Made by a program: the position numbers and the translations under genes. 64,000 bases of DNA from Stropharia rugosoannulata. Taxonomy: Eukaryota; Basidiomycota; Agaricomycetes; Agaricales; Strophariaceae. Where the stretch lies: positions 1,488,001 to 1,552,000 of the forward strand of contig JANCIK010000006.1 of NCBI GenBank assembly GCA_028532985.1, read 5' to 3'. Numbering within the stretch: position 1 is the stretch's first letter; each line of letters starts with the position of its first letter. Positions 25,024 to 34,352 of the stretch are shown here, piece by piece. A model generated the notes under the pieces. It did no database searches, was not told the DNA's origin, and worked only from the letters and a program-made list of their open reading frames with translations.

Positions 25024-25417
25024 ATTTTATATGTAAAATTAGGCGAACCATTTCGAACTTCTCATTTCATTCCTGTACGAAATACATAATCAAGTACATG
25101 CCATTGATCGTCCCATGGCCTCCTCGGTCAATGCTACCTTCTCACCTCAATCGCCCCTCCATCGCCGCCTTCCGGTTGATACTTATATCAACTCTGGCTG
25201 TGCGATTTCCCACTATTTATCCGGAATACAAGGTTTAGGTCATCGGCTGGGAACAGGTACAAGGTCTGCCATGCCGTTCTCCGAGTATGGTACGCCAATG
25301 GTTTTGCACCAGGATCCAGAGCAAGGAGAATATCTCGATCTGCTTTCCATGAAGTTGTTTGGGCTAGAATTAGGATTGCGGTCATCGACGCTTCTACGAC
25401 CTCCCGAAGGTATCATG
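25024..25417. other. Intergenic, convergent 3' ends
   Basis: Spacer of 394 bp between the amidotransferase stop and the stop of the second 7TM gene. A plus-strand frame that continues into the 7TM gene opens here but lacks any recognisable motif. I see no independent feature. Confidence 0.5.
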
Positions 25418-26716
25418 CTATGGAGTAACCCTGTGACAGTCCAGTGGCGAAAAAGACGTAGGAGTTTCGCCTGATATCCTATCTTCCATTGAGCCATTCG
25501 ACACGTCAGTGAGCACAAGCGTGCTGAGCACTTCACTAGTGGTTACTTCGCTCATGTTGTTGGAAGACACGGTCCTGAGGGTATCGGAATTTTCGCGGTT
25601 TATTTGTGCATCTAGATCCCGTTCTTCAGCGCGCCTGCGCCGGACATTGTCAAGATATGTTACGACAACCAGTAGATTGCATGCCATGATGGAATTCCCG
25701 GACTTCGTGGTTACTCATTAGATATTATCACTGTTTTACAGAGCATGCTCACCTCAAAAAAACTCAGCTTGACCCGAATATCTTGGCTTGCAGGTTCCCA
25801 GCTGGCTGGCGCGAATTGGAATACCACGCATCCTATAGTCGGAATTGTCGTCATAATACTCGATGCGAATCCACCCAAGATTAGACGCTTCTGCCTTTTT
25901 GGGAGGTTGACTCGCCAAAGTTTGTATAGAGGTGTCGCCACGAGCAAGGAGTCTGAAAGCAAATTTGCTGCGGCAGACTATAGCTCAAACGCCTTTTTCC
26001 TTCAGTTCAAATCAGCGTGGAGTTACTAACCTACAGATATTGTGATCTTCAACCCGTTAGACCATCCGCACTGTGCATTTCTCGCTGTTCCCGTGAAAAG
26101 GGCCTGTCTTTTGCTGCAGAAGGTCACGAAATACGCTTCTATGGCGATGAAGAACGCGACAAATAGTGCAGTCAGTCCTATGGCAAACTGGCGTGCAGGT
26201 TCGCCTGGAGCAAAAACTCTCGCGATGGCTAACGCGATACTGATGCGGGTCAGCCTGACATCATATATCACGACGCGAACTAATTAGTGGTCGGACAAAT
26301 AAATCGGTTTAATTTTACCATATGACCACGAAGAACAGTATCAGCATGACCCAGTACCTAATAATCAAGGCAACTTCGGAGCGCAGCCTTGATCCTGTTG
26401 ATTGTTCAGTACTGTCAACGAACCAAGGACTTGATGTTGCAAACCAGGTGCCCCGTACGACAGCCATAACATGGTAACGTATCCGCAATCGAGAGAAACC
26501 GCGGCGAGAGCTGTAAAGTCGTCCCACCACAGGCGGTGGGTTCGTTTTCGATACCTCAGTCTTAGCACAGTGAAAAAGATGGCCGTCGCGTGAATTACGG
26601 TGACCAGAACTTCAGTGAACAACGGAGCACACATAATGCGTCAAAGGAATCCTTGAGACGCACATTAAACACTCACTGTCCAGCGCGACATTTAGTTCAT
26701 AGGAGAGGAACAGCAT
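25418..26716 (-). CDS. 7TM rhodopsin-like integral membrane protein (paralogue)
   Basis: A multi-exon minus-strand gene. The proposed exon 1 (26716-26677, MLFLSYELNVALD) splices to LVTVIHATAIFFTVLRLRYR followed by the family loop HRLWWDDFTAL. Further segments are IYDVRLTRISIALAIARVF (TM3 end and loop), FAIGLTALFVAFFIAIEAYF, a Cys/Trp extracellular motif AQCGW, SDSLLVATPLYKLWRVNLP (TM5), TTIPTIGCVVFQF (TM6), and EVSMLVCNLLVVVTYLD (TM7). A Ser/Glu cytosolic tail ends at 25418. This follows the fungal rhodopsin-like family pattern, and it aligns along its length with the gene at 3191-4555. An alternative in-frame ATG lies at 26634. The ligand is unknown. A region between 26,530 and 26,280 contains an exon not fully resolved. 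Confidence 0.8.
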
Positions 26717-27733
26717 CCTAGTCGCTAAGCGTGAGTGGGAGAAAGCCAAATGCGAGGGAATGAGGAGGTGTTCGACATTTATGACAGTGGGACAACGGAA
26801 CTCCTTCCCTTATTTTCGAATATAAAGGTCACACGGGCTCTCGAAGACGATTATTTCTTGTTCAAACATCACGTCGATGAGAACCTCTTTAAACTCCGGT
26901 GGGAAACCAAAGGCATCAACGGTCGTCGACAGTGCTGTGCGCAGAGGGTAATGTGAACGCTGGACTCCCACTGCAATCCAGCTTCATCTCGCCACTCCCA
27001 TCCATCGGAAATAGTTCGCCCATTTTGCCCTAGATTGGGCATTGATTTCGGTTCCGGATGTGCTATACTTCTTCCGGGGCTCCTTCTTACTCTTCAGCCT
27101 GTTAACAGTTTCAACAGATGTGGGGCCTAAATATAATAACCTCAAATTAGAATCCATTAGAACTCATGCCAGCCAATTGATGTCGTACGCTGCTCAAAAT
27201 AGCAAGAAGATTGGAGCCTTTCGTCGAGTATAGAGGATGTCGCTTGATGCTTCTGACTTGTCAGTTCGAATTTTTGTCAACGAGCAGTAGATACGGATGG
27301 GCCAAGACGTTTGTCCTGTCAAGATGTCACGATGCTCTGGGAATAGGAAATGAGACCGGATTAAGCGCCCACTGTGACGCAGTCCAGGGCAACCACGTAA
27401 GTTTACATTTTCCAGGCTTCGACAGCCACATCAATTGCCTAGACGTCGCTTGCGCTTCCTGATTCGTGTTGCCCCCTTTCAACGTGATCATAAGGTTGTA
27501 ATCTGCGGGATGTTTGTAGTACTGGCAGAGATTGGTAGTGTACGCGACTTGAGCTGAACTATGCCAATCTTCGACCAACGGCAAGCTTCGAACTAATCCT
27601 CTCCCATAAGTCAGGAAAACGCGTTGTGTCGAGTCGTTGTCACTAAGCAATCATCGTTCGAGCTGCGGACAGCGACCACATGATGATGATGGTTTACAAA
27701 AGAAAAGTGCGGGGGCCCGGCGGAGTTTGATTG
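26717..27733. other. Intergenic with unassigned short frames
   Basis: About 1 kb with no recognised gene. Two short frames stand out: plus strand 26735-26956 (motif IYDSGTTELLPLFSNIKV) and minus strand 27327-27650 (motifs VEDWHSSAQVAY and LCQYYKHPADYNLMITLKGG). Neither has an identifiable domain or a convincing exon chain. They may be relics of a decayed gene or chance frames. The segment also has to hold the VPS25 and 7TM promoters. Confidence 0.3.
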
Positions 27734-28535
27734 ATGTCTATCTCAACACATACCACTGCAAGCGGTTTGTCATTCCTTTTGCTTGTGCCAACTTGCACTA
27801 AGTGGATGCTTACTTCTATTGCACAGGATTCCTTCTGCCCTCAATACACTCTGCACCGCCGTTCTTCACGTTAGATCACTGATCGCTACCATGTCCACAG
27901 GAAACTGACTAAACCGATCTAGTGAGCAGCCCAATCCTACGACACGAGAGTCTGCCACTGCATCATGGATCCGTCTGATCATAACGTTTGCACGGCATAG
28001 AAAGCTCTTTATACTTCGCGCCGAAGATGCTGAAAGCGAAGGAAGTGACTGGGAAGAGATACTGAAGAATCCGCGTATCAACCGTATGTTATATTCTTTC
28101 TTTCTTGTGTGCTCGTTCCCAAGCTCCTATTTATGCAGGCAAAATACTTTCCGGTCATCTTTTGAACATCATGGAGTCAATGGTTAGCCAGAATCTGGCA
28201 GTATACGAACCAGCGAAGCAAACACGCTCAGTGCTGGTCTTCTGGCGGGTACCGGAAGAATGGGCAGAAGTGTTGTATGATTGGGTCAGCGCAGGCAGCA
28301 TTGATGTCATTTCAGTGGCACTAACGGAATCCTATGTTAGGTTGTCTCGAGTGGTCAGCTTAACACAATCCTGACGTTCTACGATATCACGGATCCCCCG
28401 GTGGAATCCTTGCTTACGGGAATACCAATCCCGCTGCTGCGCAAAGCTATCGGCATACTGGGTAAGACAGGTCGTTCCCAGATGATTGCTATCGCAGATG
28501 GGGAGGGCGTTCGCTTCCTGGCGCGTTCTAGATGA
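27734..28535 (+). CDS. VPS25: ESCRT-II subunit Vps25
   Basis: No long frame reveals this gene. Five short exons (27734-27764, 27827-27869, 27923-28083, 28139-28284, 28341-28535) join to exactly 192 codons. The product begins MSISTHTTASGFLLPSIHSA and continues with PPFFTEQPNP, the Vps25 N-terminal PPF motif that contacts Vps22/Vps36. It then has WIRLIITFARHRKLFILR, INRKILSGHLLNIMESMV, the winged-helix core LVFWRVPEEWAEVLYDWV, SGQLNTILTFYDITDPP, and the end IAIADGEGVRFLARSR. Two copies of Vps25 occur per ESCRT-II complex and recruit Vps20 (ESCRT-III) on endosomes for multivesicular-body sorting. Length is close to the fungal norm of about 190. Everything essential is present. Confidence 0.92.
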
Positions 28536-28852
28536 AATCCCGTCTTGTTGTTGAAGGTCAATAGATTTATGCTGCGGAAACCTGTGATATAAGTGCGATT
28601 TTTATCTGTCTCAATTGTATTTTGGCGTCTCTTGAGATTCTGCATGGCCACCGGCTGTCCCTCACAATGTATTCCTTCTTTCCGAGGCTGTGCTCCGATC
28701 GCTGACAGAGGGTGATACATGGACCCGTGCCACTCGTGCACTGTCCTTCACGCCCTTATATAAGATGTCATTTTTCCAGGATGTATCTATAACCCCAAGA
28801 GACCTCTCTCCTCGAACCACTTCGAGCCCACCCCATTCTCAAGAATTCCACA
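28536..28852. other. Intergenic
   Basis: Spacer between VPS25 and the next small gene on the same strand. No feature recognised beyond likely 3' UTR and promoter. Confidence 0.5.
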
Positions 28853-29203
28853 ATGGTTGTCGGCCTCGTCGTCATAGCGGGATTAGGCATTTATGCCACC
28901 GCCAGGAGGCACCAGAAGAAGAAGAGAGCAGAGCGCGCGCGGAAAGAGGGCGTTGACCAAAATGGCGGGGTCAAGGTTCCTGGAAAACGGCAGCGCAAAT
29001 CCGGCCGTAGGTGGCTTCGCGCTCGGGGACGCAGCGCAACTTCCACGGGCTCGGGCACGAACGAGGAAGTCCACGAAGTAACACTACCTGGGTCCTACTA
29101 CCCGCATGATGCACCTCCGCCGTACTACAAATCACCATCGAGGGAGAGTTTGGACGTCGGCCTTGTCAAGGGCCAATTGTTGCCGAATGATGTGCATGCA
29201 TGA
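28853..29203 (+). CDS. Small single-pass membrane protein with PPxY motif
   Basis: A single-exon frame of 116 residues from ATG 28853. Residues 1-19 are a hydrophobic segment, VVGLVVIAGLGIYA, followed at once by a strongly basic run RRHQKKKRAERARK. This charge pattern predicts an N-terminal membrane anchor with the rest in the cytosol. The middle is basic and Gly/Ser-rich; residues 88-91 read PPPY within HDAPPPYYKSPS. PPxY is the core ligand for WW domains such as those of Rsp5/Nedd4 ubiquitin ligases. No family is recognised. An upstream exon in a different frame (ATG near 28766) cannot be excluded. The next gene also carries a PPxY near its end. Confidence 0.6.
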   Translation: MVVGLVVIAGLGIYATARRHQKKKRAERARKEGVDQNGGVKVPGKRQRKSGRRWLRARGRSATSTGSGTNEEVHEVTLPGSYYPHDAPPPYYKSPSRESLDVGLVKGQLLPNDVHA

Positions 29204-29510
29204 TTACTACAGCCAAATACACGCAGCACGCGTTTTCTTACACATCCATAACATCCCCGGCCCAGATTTCTCTATTTCGCACTGCCCCCAGACATAATGA
29301 CCGGCTCTTCTTATTCATGAAGTGTACCCAAACCACCAACTCAGACTTGTGTTAGAACTGGAACTTCCGCTTCCGTCACCTTTCCGGACGAGATACCTTT
29401 TCCGCTCCCTTTCTATCCCTGTTACTCGCCCCCATTAGCCCTGTAGTAGTAAGTTGTACTGTACTCATGCACCGCGCAAGCGTTTATTGATTTCCCCGAG
29501 CCCGAGAGCC

Positions 29511-29975
29511 ATGAACATCTGCATAACACTGTGCTACGCCGTCGGCCGCGGCGTGCAGAATGTCTACGGTGACCTGAAAGAGAAACGCAGCATGAAGCAG
29601 GAGAAGAAGCTGCTGCGTAGGGACCGGTCTGAGTCTACAGAGAGCTACGACGCAGAACCAAGCCCGACGAGCCCAAGACATGACAGTCCCGGTGAACGTC
29701 GTCCGCGACGAGACAGCCAGCCTGAACCAGTCAGCCCGATAGCCACTTCGGAGAGCAATCGCGTACTGGGCATCAGCAGCGACGCGCGCGCGGCCGCGCA
29801 TGCTCACCGGTCGCTGGCTCTGGTTACGGGCATGCAGCAGGCCCGCAGAAATTTATTCGAAACGCAGCGATATGAGGTCGAGGCGGTCCCGCCTCCGCAG
29901 TACGATGTATCAGCACCACGGCTACCCAACTACGACACTGTTGTCGGTGAGGGCATCCACGACACTCATGTATAG
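29511..29975 (+). CDS. Small hypothetical protein with C-terminal PPxY
   Basis: A single-exon frame whose first in-frame ATG is 29511, giving 154 residues. The N-terminus, MNICITLCYAVGRGVQNVYG, has two cysteines in a short apolar stretch and could be lipidated, but this is inference. A basic/acidic Ser-rich disordered middle follows (RRDRSESTESYDAEPSPTSP). A predicted helix lies near residues 92-120 (ARAAAHAHRSLALVTGMQQA), and the C-terminus contains VPPPQYDV (PPQY, residues 128-131) and LPNYDTVV. No domain is recognised. Its orientation, size class and PPxY resemble the preceding gene, although the sequences do not align. Confidence 0.6.
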   Translation: MNICITLCYAVGRGVQNVYGDLKEKRSMKQEKKLLRRDRSESTESYDAEPSPTSPRHDSPGERRPRRDSQPEPVSPIATSESNRVLGISSDARAAAHAHRSLALVTGMQQARRNLFETQRYEVEAVPPPQYDVSAPRLPNYDTVVGEGIHDTHV

Positions 29976-30442
29976 TTACCGATACGTTCACAACCAACAC
30001 TGACATTTCATCGATTCACATTGACCATACCTGAAACCATTCTCTATGATACTTTGGGGGTCATTGACGAAACTCAAGGCTTCAGATATCAAGATGTCCT
30101 ATCTTATCATTGTCAACCAGAGAGTTTCCAAGGGAAAAGGATGAAATATGCTTGCCCGGTTTACAGGTTACACTCATAAGGCACTCGCCCATCAGTTGAT
30201 TGTAAGAAATACAAAAGATGCCAACCCCGGATTTGGGGTGACAGGTTAATTTTAACTAGCGATTTCCTCAAAACTGTTCAGACTCACTGTATCTCTTGCT
30301 ATTCAATTCGAAATGAGAAAGTGTTTATGCTAGTTTCTGTATTAATCCAACAGGTTAGTTTACATGGATAATGGATTCAGACGAGCTCCATGATGCAAAG
30401 AGACCCTGGCTACAATGATGTGCGCAACAAATGTAGGATGTC
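29976..30442. other. Intergenic, convergent 3' ends
   Basis: AT-rich spacer of 467 bp holding two 3' UTRs. No open frame, repeat or RNA gene is apparent. Confidence 0.5.
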
Positions 30443-31805
30443 TTAGTCTTCATTTCCACCAGCAGGAGCCCTGGAATCATCCTCATCATCCTCACTGTCC
30501 TGATAGTATACCAACTTCTGGCATGGGTACACAAGAGCTGGGCCCTTATTCACAAGAGATGACGTAGCATTGACCTTTTCAAGCATAATCTTCATCTTCT
30601 TGTTCAACCTCTCTGCCTCAGCTTTGCTGTCCCCCTTCCTAGTAGGCCTCTTCTTCATTCTAGCATCAGCAGCCTTTTGACGAAGATCACCCTCCAAGAG
30701 TGCTTCAACAACTTTGGAATAGGGAATTCGAGCGTAGAGCGAGCCATAGTCATATCCATCAGGAATCTCACGGAAGATGTGGCCGACCTTCAGGCAAATA
30801 TAGCCTGACTGCTGATTAGGGCCAAAAATCTGCAAAATCGATTAGCGGGATAAATCAGGACAAGCAGGTGCTTACCTCCACAGACTCAGACCCAGCTATC
30901 CATGTAGATGCGACTCCCAGGTCCTCTCTCCAAACGCTGAAAGCATACCTTGGTGGAGTTTCTTCATCCTCATCAACCTCTTCTCCGTCAGCTTTTCTTA
31001 CTACGCCGCAGTCTTTTTTTGCCACACTCTTATCTTCATTTATGTATTCCTTCACGCACCATTCAGAAAGCACAACCCTCTTCAGAGTCCTCCTCTTTCT
31101 CTCCTCCGACCTTAGAGAGCCTGAGTCAGAGTAAGTAACACACACCCCAATCGCTAGGGCAACTTCTCCATCAGTAGCAGTCGACCATCTAGCTAAATCA
31201 TGGTGCATCTTCCTTGGAGTTTCTGAAACAGCAACCTCCCACACCACCCTGGGGGTGGAGTCACTTTGCGCTGCTTCAGCCGGATCTGCACTGGGATTGG
31301 TGCCAGCAATAGTAGGGTCAAAGAAGCTGAGGTCTGGAGTTTTGTTTGTTTTATCCTTGAGCTCACAGCCTGCGCCAGCTTGGTGCTTTATGCTTGGAAG
31401 GTCAGAAGCCACTTGCTCCACCGCTTTGAAAATGATATCGGGGGTAATGACATGTGGGAAAAGAGTAAACTGAATAGATAGTAGTTCTGAAGAATAGTCA
31501 TAATCGAACCTGTGTAAAACAAAAGAAAAAAAGAAGAAAAACATTATTAACTTAATAAAGCTAAGGGAGAGAGAAGCCTACTTTATGCTGCTGTAGTCAT
31601 CCAGCTCTCGAAGCTGGTCATAGACCTCTAGAGGTACTCTTGGTAAAGTTAAACTGCCGCCAAGAACCCTTTTCTTGAGGAGCTCATTCAGCTGACTCTG
31701 TACGCTCTGGAAGACCCTAATAGGTTCTTCTTGAATCGGCTCCAAGTCATCTGAGGTGGGTTCACCTGGGCTACTGGCGCTTGTCCGGGGCGCTTGCGTC
31801 TCCAT
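30443..31805 (-). CDS. PD-(D/E)XK-fold, Uma2-like putative nuclease domain protein
   Basis: Three exons (31805-31582, 31509-30876, 30829-30443) sum to exactly 415 codons from METQAPRTSAS; an upstream in-frame ATG exists at 31844. After an acidic leader, residues about 76-240 resemble the Uma2-like restriction-endonuclease fold found in bacteria and expanded in some Agaricomycetes. D134 sits in KTPDLSFFDP; the core strand TPRVVWEVAVSET carries E166. Downstream is KMHHDLARWSTATDGEVALAIGVCV, the helix and strand that usually complete the core. The classical ExK lysine position is alanine here, as in many Uma2 relatives, so activity is uncertain. A Lys-rich helix (residues about 330-380) and a terminal Asp/Glu tail follow. 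The fold call rests on motif pattern only. The biological role of fungal members is unknown. Confidence 0.55.
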
Positions 31806-31908
31806 GGCTGAGCGATCAACAAAGAGGAAATGCAGTACAGCCACGGCAAGCGCGGTGCGCGTGTGTCAGGTGATCCCTGCGCGAGACGCGCCGCTGGATG
31901 CCTTGTAT

Positions 31909-33340
31909 CCTGACAATGAAGAGTTCTATGATAGACAACAACAAGACCTATCTTGGAGGTTGTAATGGATCGTTACTGCTCTCGCGTTAGGCACCTTGAC
32001 TTTCTGAGCGAAAGCAATTTAACCTATTCCCAACGGTGCACTATTGCCGACCATGTCTACTTTATGCTCCAAGACCTGCGAAAGTTCAAGTTATTCCCTT
32101 CACTCAAGACGGTGGCAGTGGACTTGAAGTCATTTCCTCATGCACTGTGCAACCTTTTCCTCATTCCATCACCAACATTATCATCGATCATATTGGTCAG
32201 CAGTACTGACATTCATACTGCAACCTTCTTCATACTAACACTGAAAACAGAAGCACCGCAAATAACGGAGCTAAATCTCTCTGGAGAGTCGATCAGTAAC
32301 GAAACTTTTGCTCTTGCGAAACAATTCACAAGCTTGACAACGCTTAAGCTTTCAGATAGCATTTCGTATACAATAAAAGCTCCAACAACTCTGCTCACCA
32401 TCATCGTTCAATTTGTGAATCTAGAGGAACTCATTTTGGACATCTCTTTGAGCTCGACCCTCGAAACGGTGCCCCAAGATTCATTCAAAATGTGCCGACT
32501 TTGCACCGTTACAATTACGGGAGAAGCTAAAGCCGTTTGTGAAGCCTTAAGCAATGGGATCCAGCACATGCCTAATGTAACTAACCTTACCCTTCATTTC
32601 ACTATGCCTCCAGGCAGCGAAAATAAGACAAACTTTGCGTTATTGGAGCAAACCCTACTGCTCGCCGCCACTTACGCACCTCAAGTCGAGAATTTTACTA
32701 TGACCGGTACTGCTAAACGTATTGAAACATGCACCTGGCCCTATTCTCAGCAGCGTTCTGATCCACCCTGTCTATTGGAATGGACGAGCCTTAGAAGCAT
32801 ACAAAAGTGGACAAACCTGATAGCATCTTCTCGGATGATACAGACTCCTGGATATTTGAAGATTCTCACAAATGTTTGACGCAGCTCTACTTTGAGGTGG
32901 ACGGGCTCAAGACTAACAGATGCGGCAGGTTCACTATGAGCAACTTCGAGATAAGACCCAACGTTGATTGGTCGCTTCGCACTCTCGAAAGCATTGCGCG
33001 TTGTCATCCTACTCTGACGGAAATAGTCATGCACATACCTCTGCACCTCTTGCGATTTCCCCTGATGGGCTCGGAGTTGGAATCGGCGCTTGGAAGGCTT
33101 GCAACTGCAAAGACAGGTGATCACGGCCTGAAGACGCTTAGATTGCTGAAACCTCATATACGGCCAAATGACAACAGCAATTCAAAGCCCGAGATGCATC
33201 CCGGTGTCTTGCTTGTCGAATATCTTGGTATTTTATTCCCGGAGTTGGAGACATTGGATTTAACACAAGTCAGGGATGAGTATAGTAGAGACTGGTGCGA
33301 CAGTGTTTCTGGGATTTTAAAACTCACTCGAGGACGGTAG
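31909..33340 (+). pseudogene. Decayed F-box/LRR gene lacking its F-box exon
   Basis: Homologous in sequence order to the intact genes at 34353-36054 and 45318-46949. Similarity starts at the position matching the beginning of their second exon (QQQDL... then MDRYCSRVRHLDF, compare EQDLAALDRYTFRVRNF). It continues through the leucine-rich body and ends with the family C-terminus (GVLLVEYLGILFPELETLDL, then DWCDSVSGIL). The F-box exon is absent: the space upstream is taken by the start of the divergent nuclease-like gene. Two frame breaks are visible, one near 31,960 (between QQDL and MDRY) and one near 32,815-32,830, where translation passes from SIQKWTNL to a different frame reading DSIFSDDTDSW. 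Spliceosomal introns do not explain either break. Confidence 0.6.
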
Positions 33341-33602
33341 GGGTCTGAGGAATGTTACATGTTAGCTTAAGGGTCCAGTAACGCAGTAGAAATCGATACT
33401 CTCACAAACAATCTATAGCTAATCTAGAGGATACATAATTTAGTAGTACATCTTATCTTGATATACTCCAGGATATTTCAGTCCAATGCTGTCCTCAAGA
33501 AATGCTTCCCTTTTTGGAGGTCGGTCTGAAATGTATGCCTATGTAGTTTGAACAGCCTGGCGTTGCTTTATACCTACCCTCGCTGGAGATAGTTACAATT
33601 CC

Positions 33603-34266
33603 ATGTCTATTTCAATGACGAAAAACATTCTCAAATCGGCGGCTGTTGCGAATGCACCTCAGATAAAGGCTTGTGTCATAAAAGGAGAGTCCGCTGAACT
33701 TGGGCATGGTCAAGTCTTGCTCCTGTTACTATGGAAGGGTCTTTGGCTGCTGGAGCAGTGGAAAAAAAAACTATTTAAAAAAACATTGACAATCAGTGTT
33801 CCGAGTATTATACTCACTAACGATCAATCAGCCGATCCGCTGAGGTGGTTCTCCTACCAGAAGACATCCACCTATCAGTCTTGAGTCTCGGGGATATTTC
33901 CGAGTACTGTCCAAATGTGCGCACAGTTGCGGTATATCCTGCTCCTATATTTTTATGCCTCCAGATGCAGTACTGCAGAATATAGAACAAGTACTGAAAA
34001 ATGAATTACAACGACATGGGTTGCAGGAACTCATCTTCTTGCCACGGTATGCCGCTTCGGGACAGAATCCAGTCAAATATCAGAAACCCAGCATGCATAG
34101 CGGTGTAACGCTTGTTTGCTACTTAAACTTCTGTTTCCCGGAATTGGAGGAGTTGGTTTTCACAGATGCATCGCTTGTTAACGAAGACTGGTGCCAGAGT
34201 CTTAACGTGGTACTTCAGCTCAACACAACCATTATGTTACTTCACAAAAAATCACACCTACTTTAA
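33603..34266 (+). pseudogene. Fragment of an F-box/LRR family gene
   Basis: A second, more degraded relic. The part near 33,745-33,780 (LWLLEQWKKKLF) matches the family segment LEAIQNWKKL. The segment 33955-34266 (LQELIFLPRY, GVTLVCYLNFCFPELEELVF, EDWCQSLNVVL) matches the family C-terminus. Frames change between the two parts, and no F-box or N-terminal repeat region is present. It lies between the previous pseudogene and the intact gene on the opposite strand, so this is a cluster of related copies in several states of decay. Confidence 0.55.
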
Positions 34267-34352
34267 CTTTGCTTCACAGTACAAACACCGACCTTACGCA
34301 CATCAGGGAATAGTACTAGTGACTAGGACTATTCTGTCATAATTGCAGTACC

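Noticed and set aside
25115..25474. A 119-codon plus-strand frame after the amidotransferase
   Set aside because: It overlaps the coding 3' end of the 7TM gene on the other strand and has no recognisable motif or independent splice support.
31266..31481. Plus-strand frames with apparent hydrophobic stretches opposite the nuclease-like gene
   Set aside because: The minus strand has a three-exon chain that sums to whole codons and carries the fold motifs, so these are shadows.
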